Counted from the stretch's first letter, positions 45,792 to 54,454 are shown. The stretch is DNA of 64,000 bases from Paraburkholderia acidicola (GCF_002362315.1 NZ_MTZV01000006.1:992001-1056000); one strand, 5' to 3'. Numbers and translations are program-made. Notes: a model not told the origin generated them from the letters alone.

Positions 45792-47159
45792 CTATAAAGC
45801 AGAGGTGCCGTGTTCGTCACCGACAGGCTCACTCCAGTCGATGCAATCGAAAATGGCTTTAAGTTTTGCCCCGCGCGCGCTGTTCAGCATGGTGACGTGC
45901 GCGATGTGCCCCGCAAGCGACGCGCGAAAGTCCCTGTGCGCAGATCTATTTTGCGACGCGACGCCGTGTTTCACGCAATTGTTGAGTGTCGCCTTGAGCG
46001 TGTCGAACTTGTCGCGTGAAAAATTCGGATGCTGGTTCACGACTATGCCTGCGAGCTGTTGCCGTACACCGCGCGGCATCACACGCGTTTTGCGCGGCTG
46101 TACGGAGAATCCTTCTTCGATGGCGATCGCCGCTACTTTGACTGGCAGCCGGTCAGCTACGCTCATGAGCTGTGCGCCACCAGAGAAAGCGAGATCGTCG
46201 GCATAGCGTGTGTAATTCGCATTCAAGGAACGGGCGAGCGCCGCGAGCCGCGTATCGAGACGGAACGCACACAGGTTGGCGAGCGCGGGCGAAGTCGATG
46301 CGCCTTGCGGCAGATGTCTCGTACGAAACCGCTGTTGTTCAAGCCAGTCGAATTTCCCCTTCAGATCAGGCGCAAGCAACTGGGCACTGGGAACACGGTT
46401 GGTGACCATTGCTGTCATCGCGCGCGCTACTGCGCTCGTGTAGCCAAGCGTCCGGAATACTGAGTGGACGCGCGCCTCGGTCACAGAGACAAAGAAATCG
46501 GCAAGATCGAGACGGATGACGAGTGGCTGGCCCACGTGAGGTGCCGCGAATGAGACGATGTTTCGCCCCTTGCGGAAGCCATGTGCTGCCTCATGGGGTG
46601 GTACGCGATCGAGCAGGCCATGCAGAAGTTTGTGCTGTGCCGCGCGCAGCAACGACTTGGGACGCTCGATCAGGCGGTATCGACCACCGCGTTTCTCACA
46701 TACCCGGTATGAATAGTGATGCAGCGGCGACGGGCCGTCGCGTGCCCCGACTCGCCAGCGATTCGCCAGCCACCCCAGATCGGCCGGGCTCAGCTCGAGC
46801 CAGTCAGCCAGATCGCCGAGTGCTGGCAACTGGGGGATTTCAATCTGAGCGAGGGGCGGCGGCAAGCGCCGCTGAACGGGCGCGCGTCGAAGTATGCGGA
46901 TGACGCTGAGCCGCTCCTCACTCATCCATGAGGAAACGAAACCGGGCAAGTCAGCGATGAAAGGTGCCACCTCATCCGGTTGCGTGTCATCCCAACGATG
47001 ACCGAATCGGTGTACCGCATCGTCTGCAGCCTCGCTTAGCCACGGCAGCTGCGCTCCGAGAATCGACGCTGCCCGGGCAGCAACGCTGTCCCTGTAGGGC
47101 TCTCCCGCCAGCATGGCCTCTGCGATCGCGATGACGGTTTGATGCAGACTTAATTGCAT
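45792..47159 (-). CDS. retron-type reverse transcriptase with N-terminal extension
   Basis: 455 residues. The catalytic domain spans about 145-440: RYRLIERPKSLLRAAQHKLL, AAHGFRKGRNI near 191 (the retron NaxxH region), RLDLADFF with Asp218, LPQGASTSPALANL at 283-296, and YADD with Asp321-Asp322. The later segment QQLAGIVVNQ near 367 replaces the usual V-T-G motif with L-A-G. The N-terminal ~140 residues are extra and helical, as in the long myxobacterial Mx162-like enzymes. No group II intron maturase or X domain is seen. A candidate msr-msd RNA lies 48 bases upstream. No clear Shine-Dalgarno site precedes the ATG. Confidence 0.88.
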   Translation of the reverse strand: MQLSLHQTVIAIAEAMLAGEPYRDSVAARAASILGAQLPWLSEAADDAVHRFGHRWDDTQPDEVAPFIADLPGFVSSWMSEERLSVIRILRRAPVQRRLPPPLAQIEIPQLPALGDLADWLELSPADLGWLANRWRVGARDGPSPLHHYSYRVCEKRGGRYRLIERPKSLLRAAQHKLLHGLLDRVPPHEAAHGFRKGRNIVSFAAPHVGQPLVIRLDLADFFVSVTEARVHSVFRTLGYTSAVARAMTAMVTNRVPSAQLLAPDLKGKFDWLEQQRFRTRHLPQGASTSPALANLCAFRLDTRLAALARSLNANYTRYADDLAFSGGAQLMSVADRLPVKVAAIAIEEGFSVQPRKTRVMPRGVRQQLAGIVVNQHPNFSRDKFDTLKATLNNCVKHGVASQNRSAHRDFRASLAGHIAHVTMLNSARGAKLKAIFDCIDWSEPVGDEHGTSAL

Positions 47160-47207
47160 AGATGGAGGCGGAGCGATGAATCAACGCGCTAGTTCTGCGA
47201 GAGCTAT

Positions 47208-47336
47208 CTTGCGCAGCGCGCAACGCTGGCTCTTGCGACGTAATGCAAACTGGAAATCAGCCACGGGGTAACCCCGTAGTCCAGGAACATCGGTTGCCTG
47301 CTCCCGGGGTGTGCTTGACTCACCGCACCGCGCAAG
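47208..47336 (-). ncRNA. candidate retron msr-msd RNA
   Basis: On the minus strand the 5' segment CTTGCGCGGTGCG (47324-47336, candidate a1) can pair over 13 positions (two G-U) with CGCGCTGCGCAAG (47208-47220, candidate a2), which ends 48 bases before the reverse transcriptase ATG. Between them are three hairpins: CAGG-C-AAC/GTT-CCTG with loop CGAT (47282-47300), ACGGGG/CCCCGT with loop TTA (47263-47277) and an imperfect TGGCT/AGCCA stem with inner TTGC/GCAA (47227-47263). This is the layout of a retron RNA. The exact msr/msd border and branching G are not assigned. Confidence 0.6.
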
Positions 47337-47337
47337 C

Positions 47338-47366
47338 ACAATAGGGTTCGCGGTTGCCGTTGTCAA
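47338..47366 (-). promoter_or_regulatory. sigma-70 promoter for the retron RNA/RT
   Basis: TTGACA (47361-47366) and TATTGT (47338-47343) with a 17-base spacer. The predicted start is near 47330-47331, slightly inside candidate a1, so the transcribed pairing may be about eight bases rather than thirteen. The segment TGTGCTTG overlapping the -10 can also pair with CAAGCACA in the RNA. Confidence 0.6.
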
Positions 47367-47367
47367 T

Positions 47368-48546
47368 TCAATCTCCATACACCGCGCCGCGTACTTCCAG
47401 CGTCAATGCACCCGACATCCCTTCATAGGCTGTGTTGGTGAGCAGCAGCACTGTCAGTCCACGCGCCGCATCGATGAACCAGCTGTGGCCGTACACGCCG
47501 CCCCATTGCAGCGTGCCGGCGCTTTGCGGCGATCCGGCGAGCAGCGGATCGTTCAGCACTGCCGCGCCATAGCCGAAACCCCATCCGGGCCCTCTTGTCT
47601 CGGTGCCTGGCGGCGTGTGGTCCACATACATCGCGGCTCGAAGCGCATCGGGCAGAAACGTCTTGCCGTCGCGCACGGCTTCCAGCACGCGCAGAACGTC
47701 ATCTGCGCTACCGTACATACCGGCCCCGCCCGACGGATAAGCTGCCGGCTCGAACACCCTCGATGGAGCAAACCGTACCGCCACGCCATGCCCCTCCGGT
47801 AGCGGAACGGAAACGTTCTCCGTCATTTTCACGGGCTCCGGCACACCGTCCGCGTACGGTACGGCAAAGCGTGCAGGCTCGTCTGACACGAACCCGGTAT
47901 CGCGCATTCCCAGCGGGCCAGTAACGAGTTGAGCAATCGCCTCCGCGAGCGGGGCGCCGGTCGCACGTTCGATCACGGCGCCCAGTACGTCGAGCGCAAG
48001 CGAGTACCGCCACGCGCTACCGGGTGCAAACACCAGTGGCGCGCTAGCAAGGCGCCGCAGATTTTCTTCCAGGCTGAAATCGACACGATCAATCCCATCG
48101 GAAATGCCGAGCCGATCGTATTCGCTACCCGGCCCTTCCAGCAGGCCATAGCTCAACCCGGCCGTGTGCGTGAGTAGCTGATGTAGCGTCAGCGGCGGCT
48201 GACTGCCATCGGGTAATCGGGGCGTGAAATCCGGCAGCCAGCGCGACACGTGATCGTCGAGTTGCAGCTTGCCATCGGCAGCGAGGCGCAATACCGCTAA
48301 CGTCGCGATCGGCTTTGTCACCGATGCGAGCCGGAACAACGTATCTTCATGCATCGGCCGTTGCGTTTCGCGTTCGGCCCAACCGTGCGCCCGTCGGTAA
48401 ATCACCTTGCCGTGCGACGCAACCACGGCGACTGCGCCGACGATCCGGCGTTCTCGCAATGCGGTCGTGAAAACGGCATCGAGTCTGTCCGCCAGCGTCG
48501 ATGCGTGGTGTCCTGCAACGGTCCCGGGTTCTGGTTGTGTAGTCAT
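47368..48546 (-). CDS. serine hydrolase (beta-lactamase / class C-like)
   Basis: 392 residues without a signal peptide. SVTK (S-x2-K, residues about 74-77) is the nucleophile motif, YSLAL near 170 may supply the Y-x-[NS]-like position, and the C-terminal GHSWF stands where the third motif lies. The domain is that of Beta-lactamase/esterase EstB-like proteins (LHQLLTHTAGLSYGLL). It probably hydrolyses an ester or amide. It ends 32 bases before the retron RNA on the same strand, with a promoter between, so it is likely a separate unit. Confidence 0.85.
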   Translation of the reverse strand: MTTQPEPGTVAGHHASTLADRLDAVFTTALRERRIVGAVAVVASHGKVIYRRAHGWAERETQRPMHEDTLFRLASVTKPIATLAVLRLAADGKLQLDDHVSRWLPDFTPRLPDGSQPPLTLHQLLTHTAGLSYGLLEGPGSEYDRLGISDGIDRVDFSLEENLRRLASAPLVFAPGSAWRYSLALDVLGAVIERATGAPLAEAIAQLVTGPLGMRDTGFVSDEPARFAVPYADGVPEPVKMTENVSVPLPEGHGVAVRFAPSRVFEPAAYPSGGAGMYGSADDVLRVLEAVRDGKTFLPDALRAAMYVDHTPPGTETRGPGWGFGYGAAVLNDPLLAGSPQSAGTLQWGGVYGHSWFIDAARGLTVLLLTNTAYEGMSGALTLEVRGAVYGD

Positions 48547-48759
48547 GGCTGCCTTCGTCGTGGGTTCGAAGGCTCACTATAGGCCAGGACCGTGATGAGC
48601 GATTCCAATGGAAAGCGCGTTTGAGGGAATGCACATGCTAGCCGGACATCGGTTTTGCGTGTGCATTCCATGCTGCCTCGCTGCATCGACTAGCAGCGTA
48701 TCGAATCAATCAGACGACGCAGGGACGTCACCCTCAGTGCGTCCTGGTATGCGCCGTTG

Positions 48760-50820
48760 TCACTTACGGCTGGACGATACGAATGGCTTGATCCACGCCC
48801 ACGGTGTCGGGACCCGTACATCCGCGGCCTTTAGCTGTGCGTTCGTCCACTGCTGAACGGCAGGGGCCGGGGCCGCTTTCGGTTCGCGTGCGACCTGTGC
48901 CTGCTTTTGCTGGTGTTGCCCGGCTGCCCGCGCCAGGCTCAGGGCAACCTGCGCCGGTGCTTTCTCCGGCTGCCGGGCGGCCTGTACCTGTGGTACAGCG
49001 GACGTCACACGTTGGCCCGCGCCACTATTAGAGGACACGGTCGGACTCGGAGCCACAGTTCCGGACGGTTGCGGCGATGCCAGGGTGGGCTGCGGCGTCA
49101 CGTTTTCGCTCGCGCCACTATTGGAGGACGCGGTCGGAATCGGAGCAACAGTTGCAGACGGTTGCGGCAACACCGGGGGAAGCGACGGCGTTGCGCTCTG
49201 GTCCACACTATTGTCTGCGACGAGCGGCGCCGCTACGTCTTGCAGCACCGGTTTTACATCCTCGTCGATTCGCCCTTCATTGCGCGTTCCACCCGTGACG
49301 TCGATCTTGGCTGTGCTGGTGATGACCCCCAGTGCCGAGTTTGACAAGCCGCCGGTCACTGAGATAACACCACTCCGTATCGTCCCCTGATTCGTGATAC
49401 CCCCCGTCACATCGAGGGCATCAATTGCCGTCACCTTGCTCTCGACACCGAGATTCTTGAGACTGCCCGACGCCAACACACTGTTACCGCTGACCGCCCC
49501 TTCATTGACGAGTCCACCCGACACATCGAGGACACCGATTGCCGTCGCCTTACTCTCGACACCGAGATTCCTGAGACCACCCGACACCAACACACCGTTG
49601 CCGCTGATCGTCCCTTCATTGACGAGTCCACCCGACACATCGAGGACATCAGTTGCCGTCGCCTTGCTCTCGACACCGAGATTCCTGAGACCGCCCGACA
49701 CCGACACACCGTTGCCGCTGATTGTCCCTTCATTGACGAGTCCACCCGTCACATCGAGAACATCAATTGCCGTCACCTTGCTCTCGACGCCGAGATTCTT
49801 GAGACCGGCCGACACCGACACACCGTTACCGCTGATCGTCCCTTCATTGACGAGTCCACCTCGCACATCAAGAGCATCCTTCGCAATCACTTTGCCCAGG
49901 ACATTAACGCCAACCCCCGCCGACCTGGCCACCATCCGGATCGAACCCGCCTGCAGACTACCGAGTTTCGACACGTCGATTGCAACGGCAGGCCGCTCCA
50001 GTCCGCCGTCGATGTCGGCCGTCGAGACGTTAGATATCGAGATTGCCCCTGTAACAGGGTCCACGAACGTCATGAACTTTGTCACACCCTCCTGGAGTTC
50101 TAGTACATCTCCCTCGAGTGTCGTCCTGCCTTTATTCGCCACGACGTTCAGCTTTGTCGCGCGAATCTCCGCGTTCACCTGCAAGCTGCCGGCAATGAGA
50201 TCCAGCTGTTGAGTCCCACTGGCGTCGATCCCGCTGCCCTCGACGGCCAGGCGGCCGTTGTCTGTGCTGAAGCCCGAGACATTGCCATCTTCACCAAGGA
50301 CCGGATGACCCGCGACGAGTGTTGCCCGGGTCGCGTTGATGAACCCGACGCCATCGGCCGTAATGCCGTTCGGATTCGCTACGATCAGGTGTGCTGCCTG
50401 GCCAGCAATCTCGGTGGTACCACCCAGCCTCGATGCGTTACCGCCCGTCACTTCGTTCAGGATCACACGCGCGGGCGCGCTGCCGAGTTGCGCGTTGCCG
50501 CTAATCAACCCGCCAAGCTGGGTTTGCACGGACGTGTTGCTGTTGTTCAGGATCAGGCCAGCTGCACCGACGTTGTAGTCCGTGAACTTGTTGTGCGATA
50601 CGCCGGCGCCGTTCGGCGCGACGATATCGATGACCGGCACGCCATTTGCAGCAGCGCCGATGGCCGCTTGATTCACTGCGGCCGGATCGATTGCTAGGGT
50701 GGTCTGGGCGTGGATCACCTGGATCGACAGCAACGGCATCACAATTGCCATTTTCGCAATCAATCTGGTATGCGAAATTACGTTGCTGCTACGATTTTTT
50801 TGTTTGATTACGCGTTTCAT
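48760..50820 (-). CDS. two-partner secretion exoprotein (TpsA, short)
   Basis: 686 residues, small for the family. A basic N-terminus and signal region (ends IQVIHAQ) precede the TPS haemagglutination domain (about 40-280) with NKFTDYNVGAAGLILNN and the NPNGIT motif in VANPNGITADGVGF. Then come four 38-residue repeats (about 310-460), degenerate copies to ~510, a Pro/Ser-rich region with two 24-residue repeats, an Ala/Gln-rich stretch and a C-terminal WAWIKPFVSSSRK. No toxin domain was recognised. It is secreted by the TpsB protein encoded upstream on the same strand. Confidence 0.85.
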   Translation of the reverse strand: MKRVIKQKNRSSNVISHTRLIAKMAIVMPLLSIQVIHAQTTLAIDPAAVNQAAIGAAANGVPVIDIVAPNGAGVSHNKFTDYNVGAAGLILNNSNTSVQTQLGGLISGNAQLGSAPARVILNEVTGGNASRLGGTTEIAGQAAHLIVANPNGITADGVGFINATRATLVAGHPVLGEDGNVSGFSTDNGRLAVEGSGIDASGTQQLDLIAGSLQVNAEIRATKLNVVANKGRTTLEGDVLELQEGVTKFMTFVDPVTGAISISNVSTADIDGGLERPAVAIDVSKLGSLQAGSIRMVARSAGVGVNVLGKVIAKDALDVRGGLVNEGTISGNGVSVSAGLKNLGVESKVTAIDVLDVTGGLVNEGTISGNGVSVSGGLRNLGVESKATATDVLDVSGGLVNEGTISGNGVLVSGGLRNLGVESKATAIGVLDVSGGLVNEGAVSGNSVLASGSLKNLGVESKVTAIDALDVTGGITNQGTIRSGVISVTGGLSNSALGVITSTAKIDVTGGTRNEGRIDEDVKPVLQDVAAPLVADNSVDQSATPSLPPVLPQPSATVAPIPTASSNSGASENVTPQPTLASPQPSGTVAPSPTVSSNSGAGQRVTSAVPQVQAARQPEKAPAQVALSLARAAGQHQQKQAQVAREPKAAPAPAVQQWTNAQLKAADVRVPTPWAWIKPFVSSSRK
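49439..49894 (-). repeat. four 114-bp tandem repeats in tpsA
   Basis: Four in-frame copies of a 38-codon unit (core LDVSGGLVNEGTISGNGV, ending LGVES). The shared mark CTCGAC recurs at 49441, 49555, 49669 and 49783, exactly 114 bases apart. The copies differ at only a few codons, so expansion is recent or kept uniform. A fifth, diverged copy follows on the C-terminal side. Confidence 0.88.
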
Positions 50821-50987
50821 ATTTTTCCCGAATCTTGTGTGGAAATGGATTTTCGGCGTCAACCGCCTCAACTGACGTGAGCATCCAGAATCATCTGTGT
50901 CGTCACGCTATATATGACCTCCCTGATTAAAGTGAATGAATGGGTCGTAGTCACTCGAAGCACATCCGTCGATACGACGAGCCAGAC

Positions 50988-52688
50988 TCAGAACCGGTAA
51001 GTCATCTGGACATTCAGTGACGGCGTTCCGGTCTGGATCGTGTCCGGGCGCAGCAACGGCACACCGACAGAAACGTCATAGCCGAGCCCGCGGTAACTGC
51101 CGCGGATGCCAAACGCGCTGCCGATCAACGTGCGCCCGCCCGCCGCTGCGAGGTCGCCCGATACCTGCCCTGCATCGAGTGCGACATAGGTCTCGCTTCC
51201 CGCGAACAGGCCCGTTGCAAGTTCGTTGCGCCATGTCCATCCGCTTTGCGCCGCGAGGGACCGGTTGCCGTCAAAACCGCGCACCGAATAGCGTCCGCCG
51301 ATCTGCAGGTATTCCGTGAATGGAGTGGGCTGAAGTGCGTGCTGGAGAAAGAACGTGCCGCGATAGCCGAATGCCCGTGAATCGATCCGGAACGGCACGT
51401 TTAGTGAGGCGCTCGTGGTAAGAATCTGGTAGCGACCGCTCCAGTTCGACTGCCCGTAGACGAAACCAGGGGTCTGACTTAGCCCAGCCAGGCTGCCGCG
51501 CAATCCAATCGCCGCATGTAACGACGCATCCGAGAACATTTCCAGGTGGCTCGCGCGAATCTCATAGCTGGTGATATCGCGTTTCTGCACACCGATTTCT
51601 TCGCCACCGAGCGAGGCCTGGTCCTGTCGACGCACGAGGTTGAGCTGGAGCGAACCCTTGTTGTGACTTGTGCGGTAAGGGACGTAGGTCAAGCCCGCCT
51701 CGAAGCGGCGGGTTCGGGCGGTGTACAGAATGTCCGCGCCGACAACCGGCAAAGCCTGTTTCGACGACCACTCGCTAAAACCCAGCGAAAACGATGCATA
51801 CCCGATCGGCACATTCCACGCGATGCTCTTCGAACGCGACCCGGCTCTGTCGTTGCCAAGCCCGGCGTCGTTGTTGACGGTGGCGATCAACTGGTCGTAG
51901 AGGTGGAGCGGTGAATCGATTGCAACGATGGCACCCAACTGGTTGCGGCCGGTCGCGTCGATGCCGGAGTTGTCTGCGGTGAGCACGAACCGCACTCGCC
52001 GTGTGTTTTGCGGGTGCCGGATGACGATGTCGGTTTCGCCGAGGTCCGCGCCCGGCACGAGATCGAATGCTGTAACGCCCTGCCCCGGCAACCTGCGGAT
52101 GTTTTCGAGCGCCTGGTCCAGATCGCGGATATTCAGCAGCGCATGAGACCGCTCGGGAAAGACTATGCGCGACCAGCCGACGCTGGTGCCCTCGTCGCGG
52201 ATGGCTCCAACGCGACCTGGAACGATCTCGATGACCAGATGACCAGTGGTGAAATCCTGCTCCGGAATAAAAACCTGCGTCGTGATATAGCCGTCCGCAA
52301 TCAGCTGACGCGCGACCCATTGGCTCAATATGTCGCGGCCCTGCGCGCCAATGCATGCGCCTTCGACCGGCACTCGCCCGGGTAACCACGGAAAATGTTC
52401 GGCGCCGCGCCATTCGACTTCCGCGACGGTGACGCATGGCGTTTCGACGGGGAAATCAGGGAGTTCTGACTTTTGCCGCACTACCGGCGTGAGAACCTCC
52501 GGAGGCGCAAATGCCTGCTCCTTGACGACCTGAAGTTGCTGCTCCTGATAGCGCTGCGTGTCCTGGGACGGAAGACGGTCCGGATTGCCTGCCTGCGCGT
52601 CGGCATTCGAAGCGGCTGTAAAAAACCGCGCGACAATCGCCGCGCATATCGAATATTTTATATTTCTCAATTTACGTACTGCGAACAA
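50988..52688 (-). CDS. two-partner secretion transporter (TpsB, ShlB/FhaC family)
   Basis: 566-residue outer-membrane Omp85-type transporter. The N-terminal signal-like region ends near SNADAQA, an extension follows, then a POTRA_2-type domain (about 80-160), a second POTRA-like ShlB domain (about 160-235) and the 16-strand barrel with SVRGF near 460 (cf. the conserved VRGY/F motif). It ends with the assembly Phe (VQMTYRF). The start is uncertain: the only upstream options are TTG at 52688 and another TTG six codons later, both without a ribosome site in AT-rich DNA. The tpsA gene follows 167 bases downstream. Confidence 0.87.
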   Translation of the reverse strand: MFAVRKLRNIKYSICAAIVARFFTAASNADAQAGNPDRLPSQDTQRYQEQQLQVVKEQAFAPPEVLTPVVRQKSELPDFPVETPCVTVAEVEWRGAEHFPWLPGRVPVEGACIGAQGRDILSQWVARQLIADGYITTQVFIPEQDFTTGHLVIEIVPGRVGAIRDEGTSVGWSRIVFPERSHALLNIRDLDQALENIRRLPGQGVTAFDLVPGADLGETDIVIRHPQNTRRVRFVLTADNSGIDATGRNQLGAIVAIDSPLHLYDQLIATVNNDAGLGNDRAGSRSKSIAWNVPIGYASFSLGFSEWSSKQALPVVGADILYTARTRRFEAGLTYVPYRTSHNKGSLQLNLVRRQDQASLGGEEIGVQKRDITSYEIRASHLEMFSDASLHAAIGLRGSLAGLSQTPGFVYGQSNWSGRYQILTTSASLNVPFRIDSRAFGYRGTFFLQHALQPTPFTEYLQIGGRYSVRGFDGNRSLAAQSGWTWRNELATGLFAGSETYVALDAGQVSGDLAAAGGRTLIGSAFGIRGSYRGLGYDVSVGVPLLRPDTIQTGTPSLNVQMTYRF

Positions 52689-53086
52689 TATTAATCATTA
52701 TTTAATTTCCAATCTGCGCAGACAATTTCTACGATTTCTATCGCACTTCTTAATTTAATCAATCTCAAATTGACGGAGTAACGTACGCATGACTCTACCC
52801 GCATGATTTATTAGGAAAATAGGACTGCTCTTAAAACGACGCGGCGTCGTATGGCCGGTGCGCAAAAGGAAGAGATGAGTGCGTGGACGAGTGTCACGCG
52901 ATGCAATGCCGAGCCACCTGCGCAGGCACAACCAGACCGGCAGGATATCGACCCGCTTCGACGCGATGAGCGCGGTCCTTCGGGGCGAAGCACCAGGGCG
53001 CGCGGTGAATTGCGGTGAACCTCCTGCGAAAGCAGGTCGGTAGAAGACGTCCGCGGCGTGAAGCAGACATGCTCGCGTTGCAAACG

Positions 53087-53119
53087 AAAAAAAGCCCCGT
53101 GCATCAGCGATGCCGGGGC
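53087..53119 (-). terminator. orphan rho-independent terminator, minus strand
   Basis: GCCCCG plus GCATC pairs with GATGC plus CGGGGC (11 bp, one bulged base, loop AGC). On the minus strand seven T follow (53087-53093). The DNA upstream on that strand (53120-53323) has no gene, so it may end a small RNA or be a relic. Confidence 0.65.
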
Positions 53120-53202
53120 CTAATCCCATGTCAAGGAGATGTCATGGAGGAGACGATTCGATCATAGCGGCGACACCATCTGCGACCCAACAAATCCTTT
53201 CC

Positions 53203-53214
53203 GATAAGCTTATC
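53203..53214. promoter_or_regulatory. 12-bp palindrome GATAAGCTTATC
   Basis: Perfect palindrome about 200 bases before the FMN reductase start; two more GATAA/TTATC half sites lie within 65 bases to the right. Possibly a regulator site; identity unknown. Confidence 0.35.
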
Positions 53215-53416
53215 CATGAATGTTCGCTGTACCCAACCGCCCCAATGAGATAACCCTGCTCGCGTATATCGTTATCAGAATATGTCGGTTCTCGCTGCTA
53301 CCATCGGTCACTAAGATGACGGTTTGAATAGCGGTCCCCGCGGTGGAGACCGTCCGTGCCCGCCGCGCGCAGCACCTTGCGCGGCCGCCGGCAGCCGCTC
53401 ACGAAGGAGCATTCCG

Positions 53417-54076
53417 TTGACCAGTTTCGATCATCATCGCCGGCCGCTCGTCATTGGCATCGGCGGTACGACGCGCGCAGCTTCGTCGACCGAGCGTGCG
53501 CTCGGTTTCGCGCTGCGCGGCGCCCAGGATGCAGGCGCGCGCACGCGTCTGTTCGGCGGCGAGTTTCTGCATAGCCTGCCGCACTACGCCCCCGAAAACC
53601 CGCAGCGCACCGCCGAACAGCTCGAACTGATCGAAGCCGTGCGCACCGCCGACGCCCTCATCATCGCGACGCCCGGCTATCACGGCGGTGTGTCGGGTCT
53701 CGTGAAGAACGCACTCGATACGCTCGAAGAACTGCGCGCCGACGAACGTCCGTATCTCGACGGCCGCGCGGTGGGCTGCATCGTCACCGCCTATGGCTGG
53801 CAAGCCGCGGGCTCGGTGCTGACTTCCCTGCGCTCGATCGTGCATGCGCTGCGCGGCTGGCCCACGCCGTTCGGTGCCGGCATCAATACGCTGGAAACCC
53901 GCTTCGACAGCGTCGATACGTGTTCCGATCCGAAGGTCGTCGAGCAACTTGCGACAGTGGGCCGCCAGGCCGCTGACTTTGCGCTCGCGTTCAATGCGCA
54001 TCGGCAGCCGGTGCGTCTTGGTGCCGACACGGTGACGGAGTCGCGTACGGCGAAAGTGCTGTCGCTGGCCAGTTAG
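53417..54076 (+). CDS. NADPH-dependent FMN reductase family protein
   Basis: 219-residue flavodoxin-like protein. The phosphate-binding loop region GIGGTTRAASSTERALGFAL (about 13-32) and TPGYHGGVSGLVKNALDTLE near 95 are the FMN-contact motifs of SsuE/ArsH-like reductases. It reduces flavin or another acceptor with NAD(P)H. A TTG start at 53417 is preferred, since AAGGAG lies seven bases upstream; no ATG fits. A hairpin after the stop probably ends transcription. Confidence 0.85.
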   Translation: MTSFDHHRRPLVIGIGGTTRAASSTERALGFALRGAQDAGARTRLFGGEFLHSLPHYAPENPQRTAEQLELIEAVRTADALIIATPGYHGGVSGLVKNALDTLEELRADERPYLDGRAVGCIVTAYGWQAAGSVLTSLRSIVHALRGWPTPFGAGINTLETRFDSVDTCSDPKVVEQLATVGRQAADFALAFNAHRQPVRLGADTVTESRTAKVLSLAS

Positions 54077-54454
54077 CTATCGAGACTAGTTCCGCCCAGG
54101 GTGCACCGCGCGCCCTGGCGCACTGCAAACACACATTACGCAGCAATCACCGTTTCACCTTCCCAGCCCGCTCCCACCTGCTCCGCTTCTACGCCCAGTA
54201 CCTGCACGGAAGAAGCGCACCGCGTGCGCCAGCCAACAGACCGTTCGCAGTCCGCGACGGATAGTCGACACCAGTTTCTCGCTTGCGATACCACGCGATC
54301 CGTGAAGACCGTTCCCGGCTCCCGCTGATTTGCTTGCGACGAAAGATTGGTTCACCGGGCGCACGGCACACCCTACGCTTGTGCCAGCCCGTTCACTTTC
54401 CGATCGTCGACATGCGTACTCTTACGCAACGCGGGCACGATCATCGCGACGACC
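54077..54454. other. intergenic with terminator hairpin
   Basis: 378 bases. A hairpin at 54093-54120 (CGCCCAGGG / CCCTGGCG with one bulged base) lies just past the FMN reductase. Nothing else is supportable up to the YKGYE gene. Confidence 0.45.

Larger units (their letters stand above)
52689..53416. other. intergenic, tpsB upstream region
   Basis: 728 bases. The first ~100 bases are markedly AT-rich for this genome and should hold the tpsB promoter. A strong minus-strand terminator is at 53087-53119 although no minus-strand gene precedes it. A 12-bp palindrome is at 53203-53214 and GATAAC/GTTATC (53250-53277) form a further wide inverted repeat. A very short frame after AAGGAG (ATG at 53144, seven codons) is not counted as a gene. 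Confidence 0.5.

Noticed and set aside
47368..48546. Serine hydrolase as the retron effector
   Set aside because: It precedes the retron promoter, is of a general metabolic family, and no known retron type uses it.
49439..49894. Regular 114-bp repeats as a CRISPR array
   Set aside because: The repeats are contiguous, in frame within tpsA and have no spacers.
52755..53129. 124-codon minus-strand frame
   Set aside because: It runs through a strong terminator, has no ribosome site and low-quality composition.
53144..53167. Seven-codon leader peptide after AAGGAG
   Set aside because: Too short, no regulated gene directly downstream and no attenuator structure.
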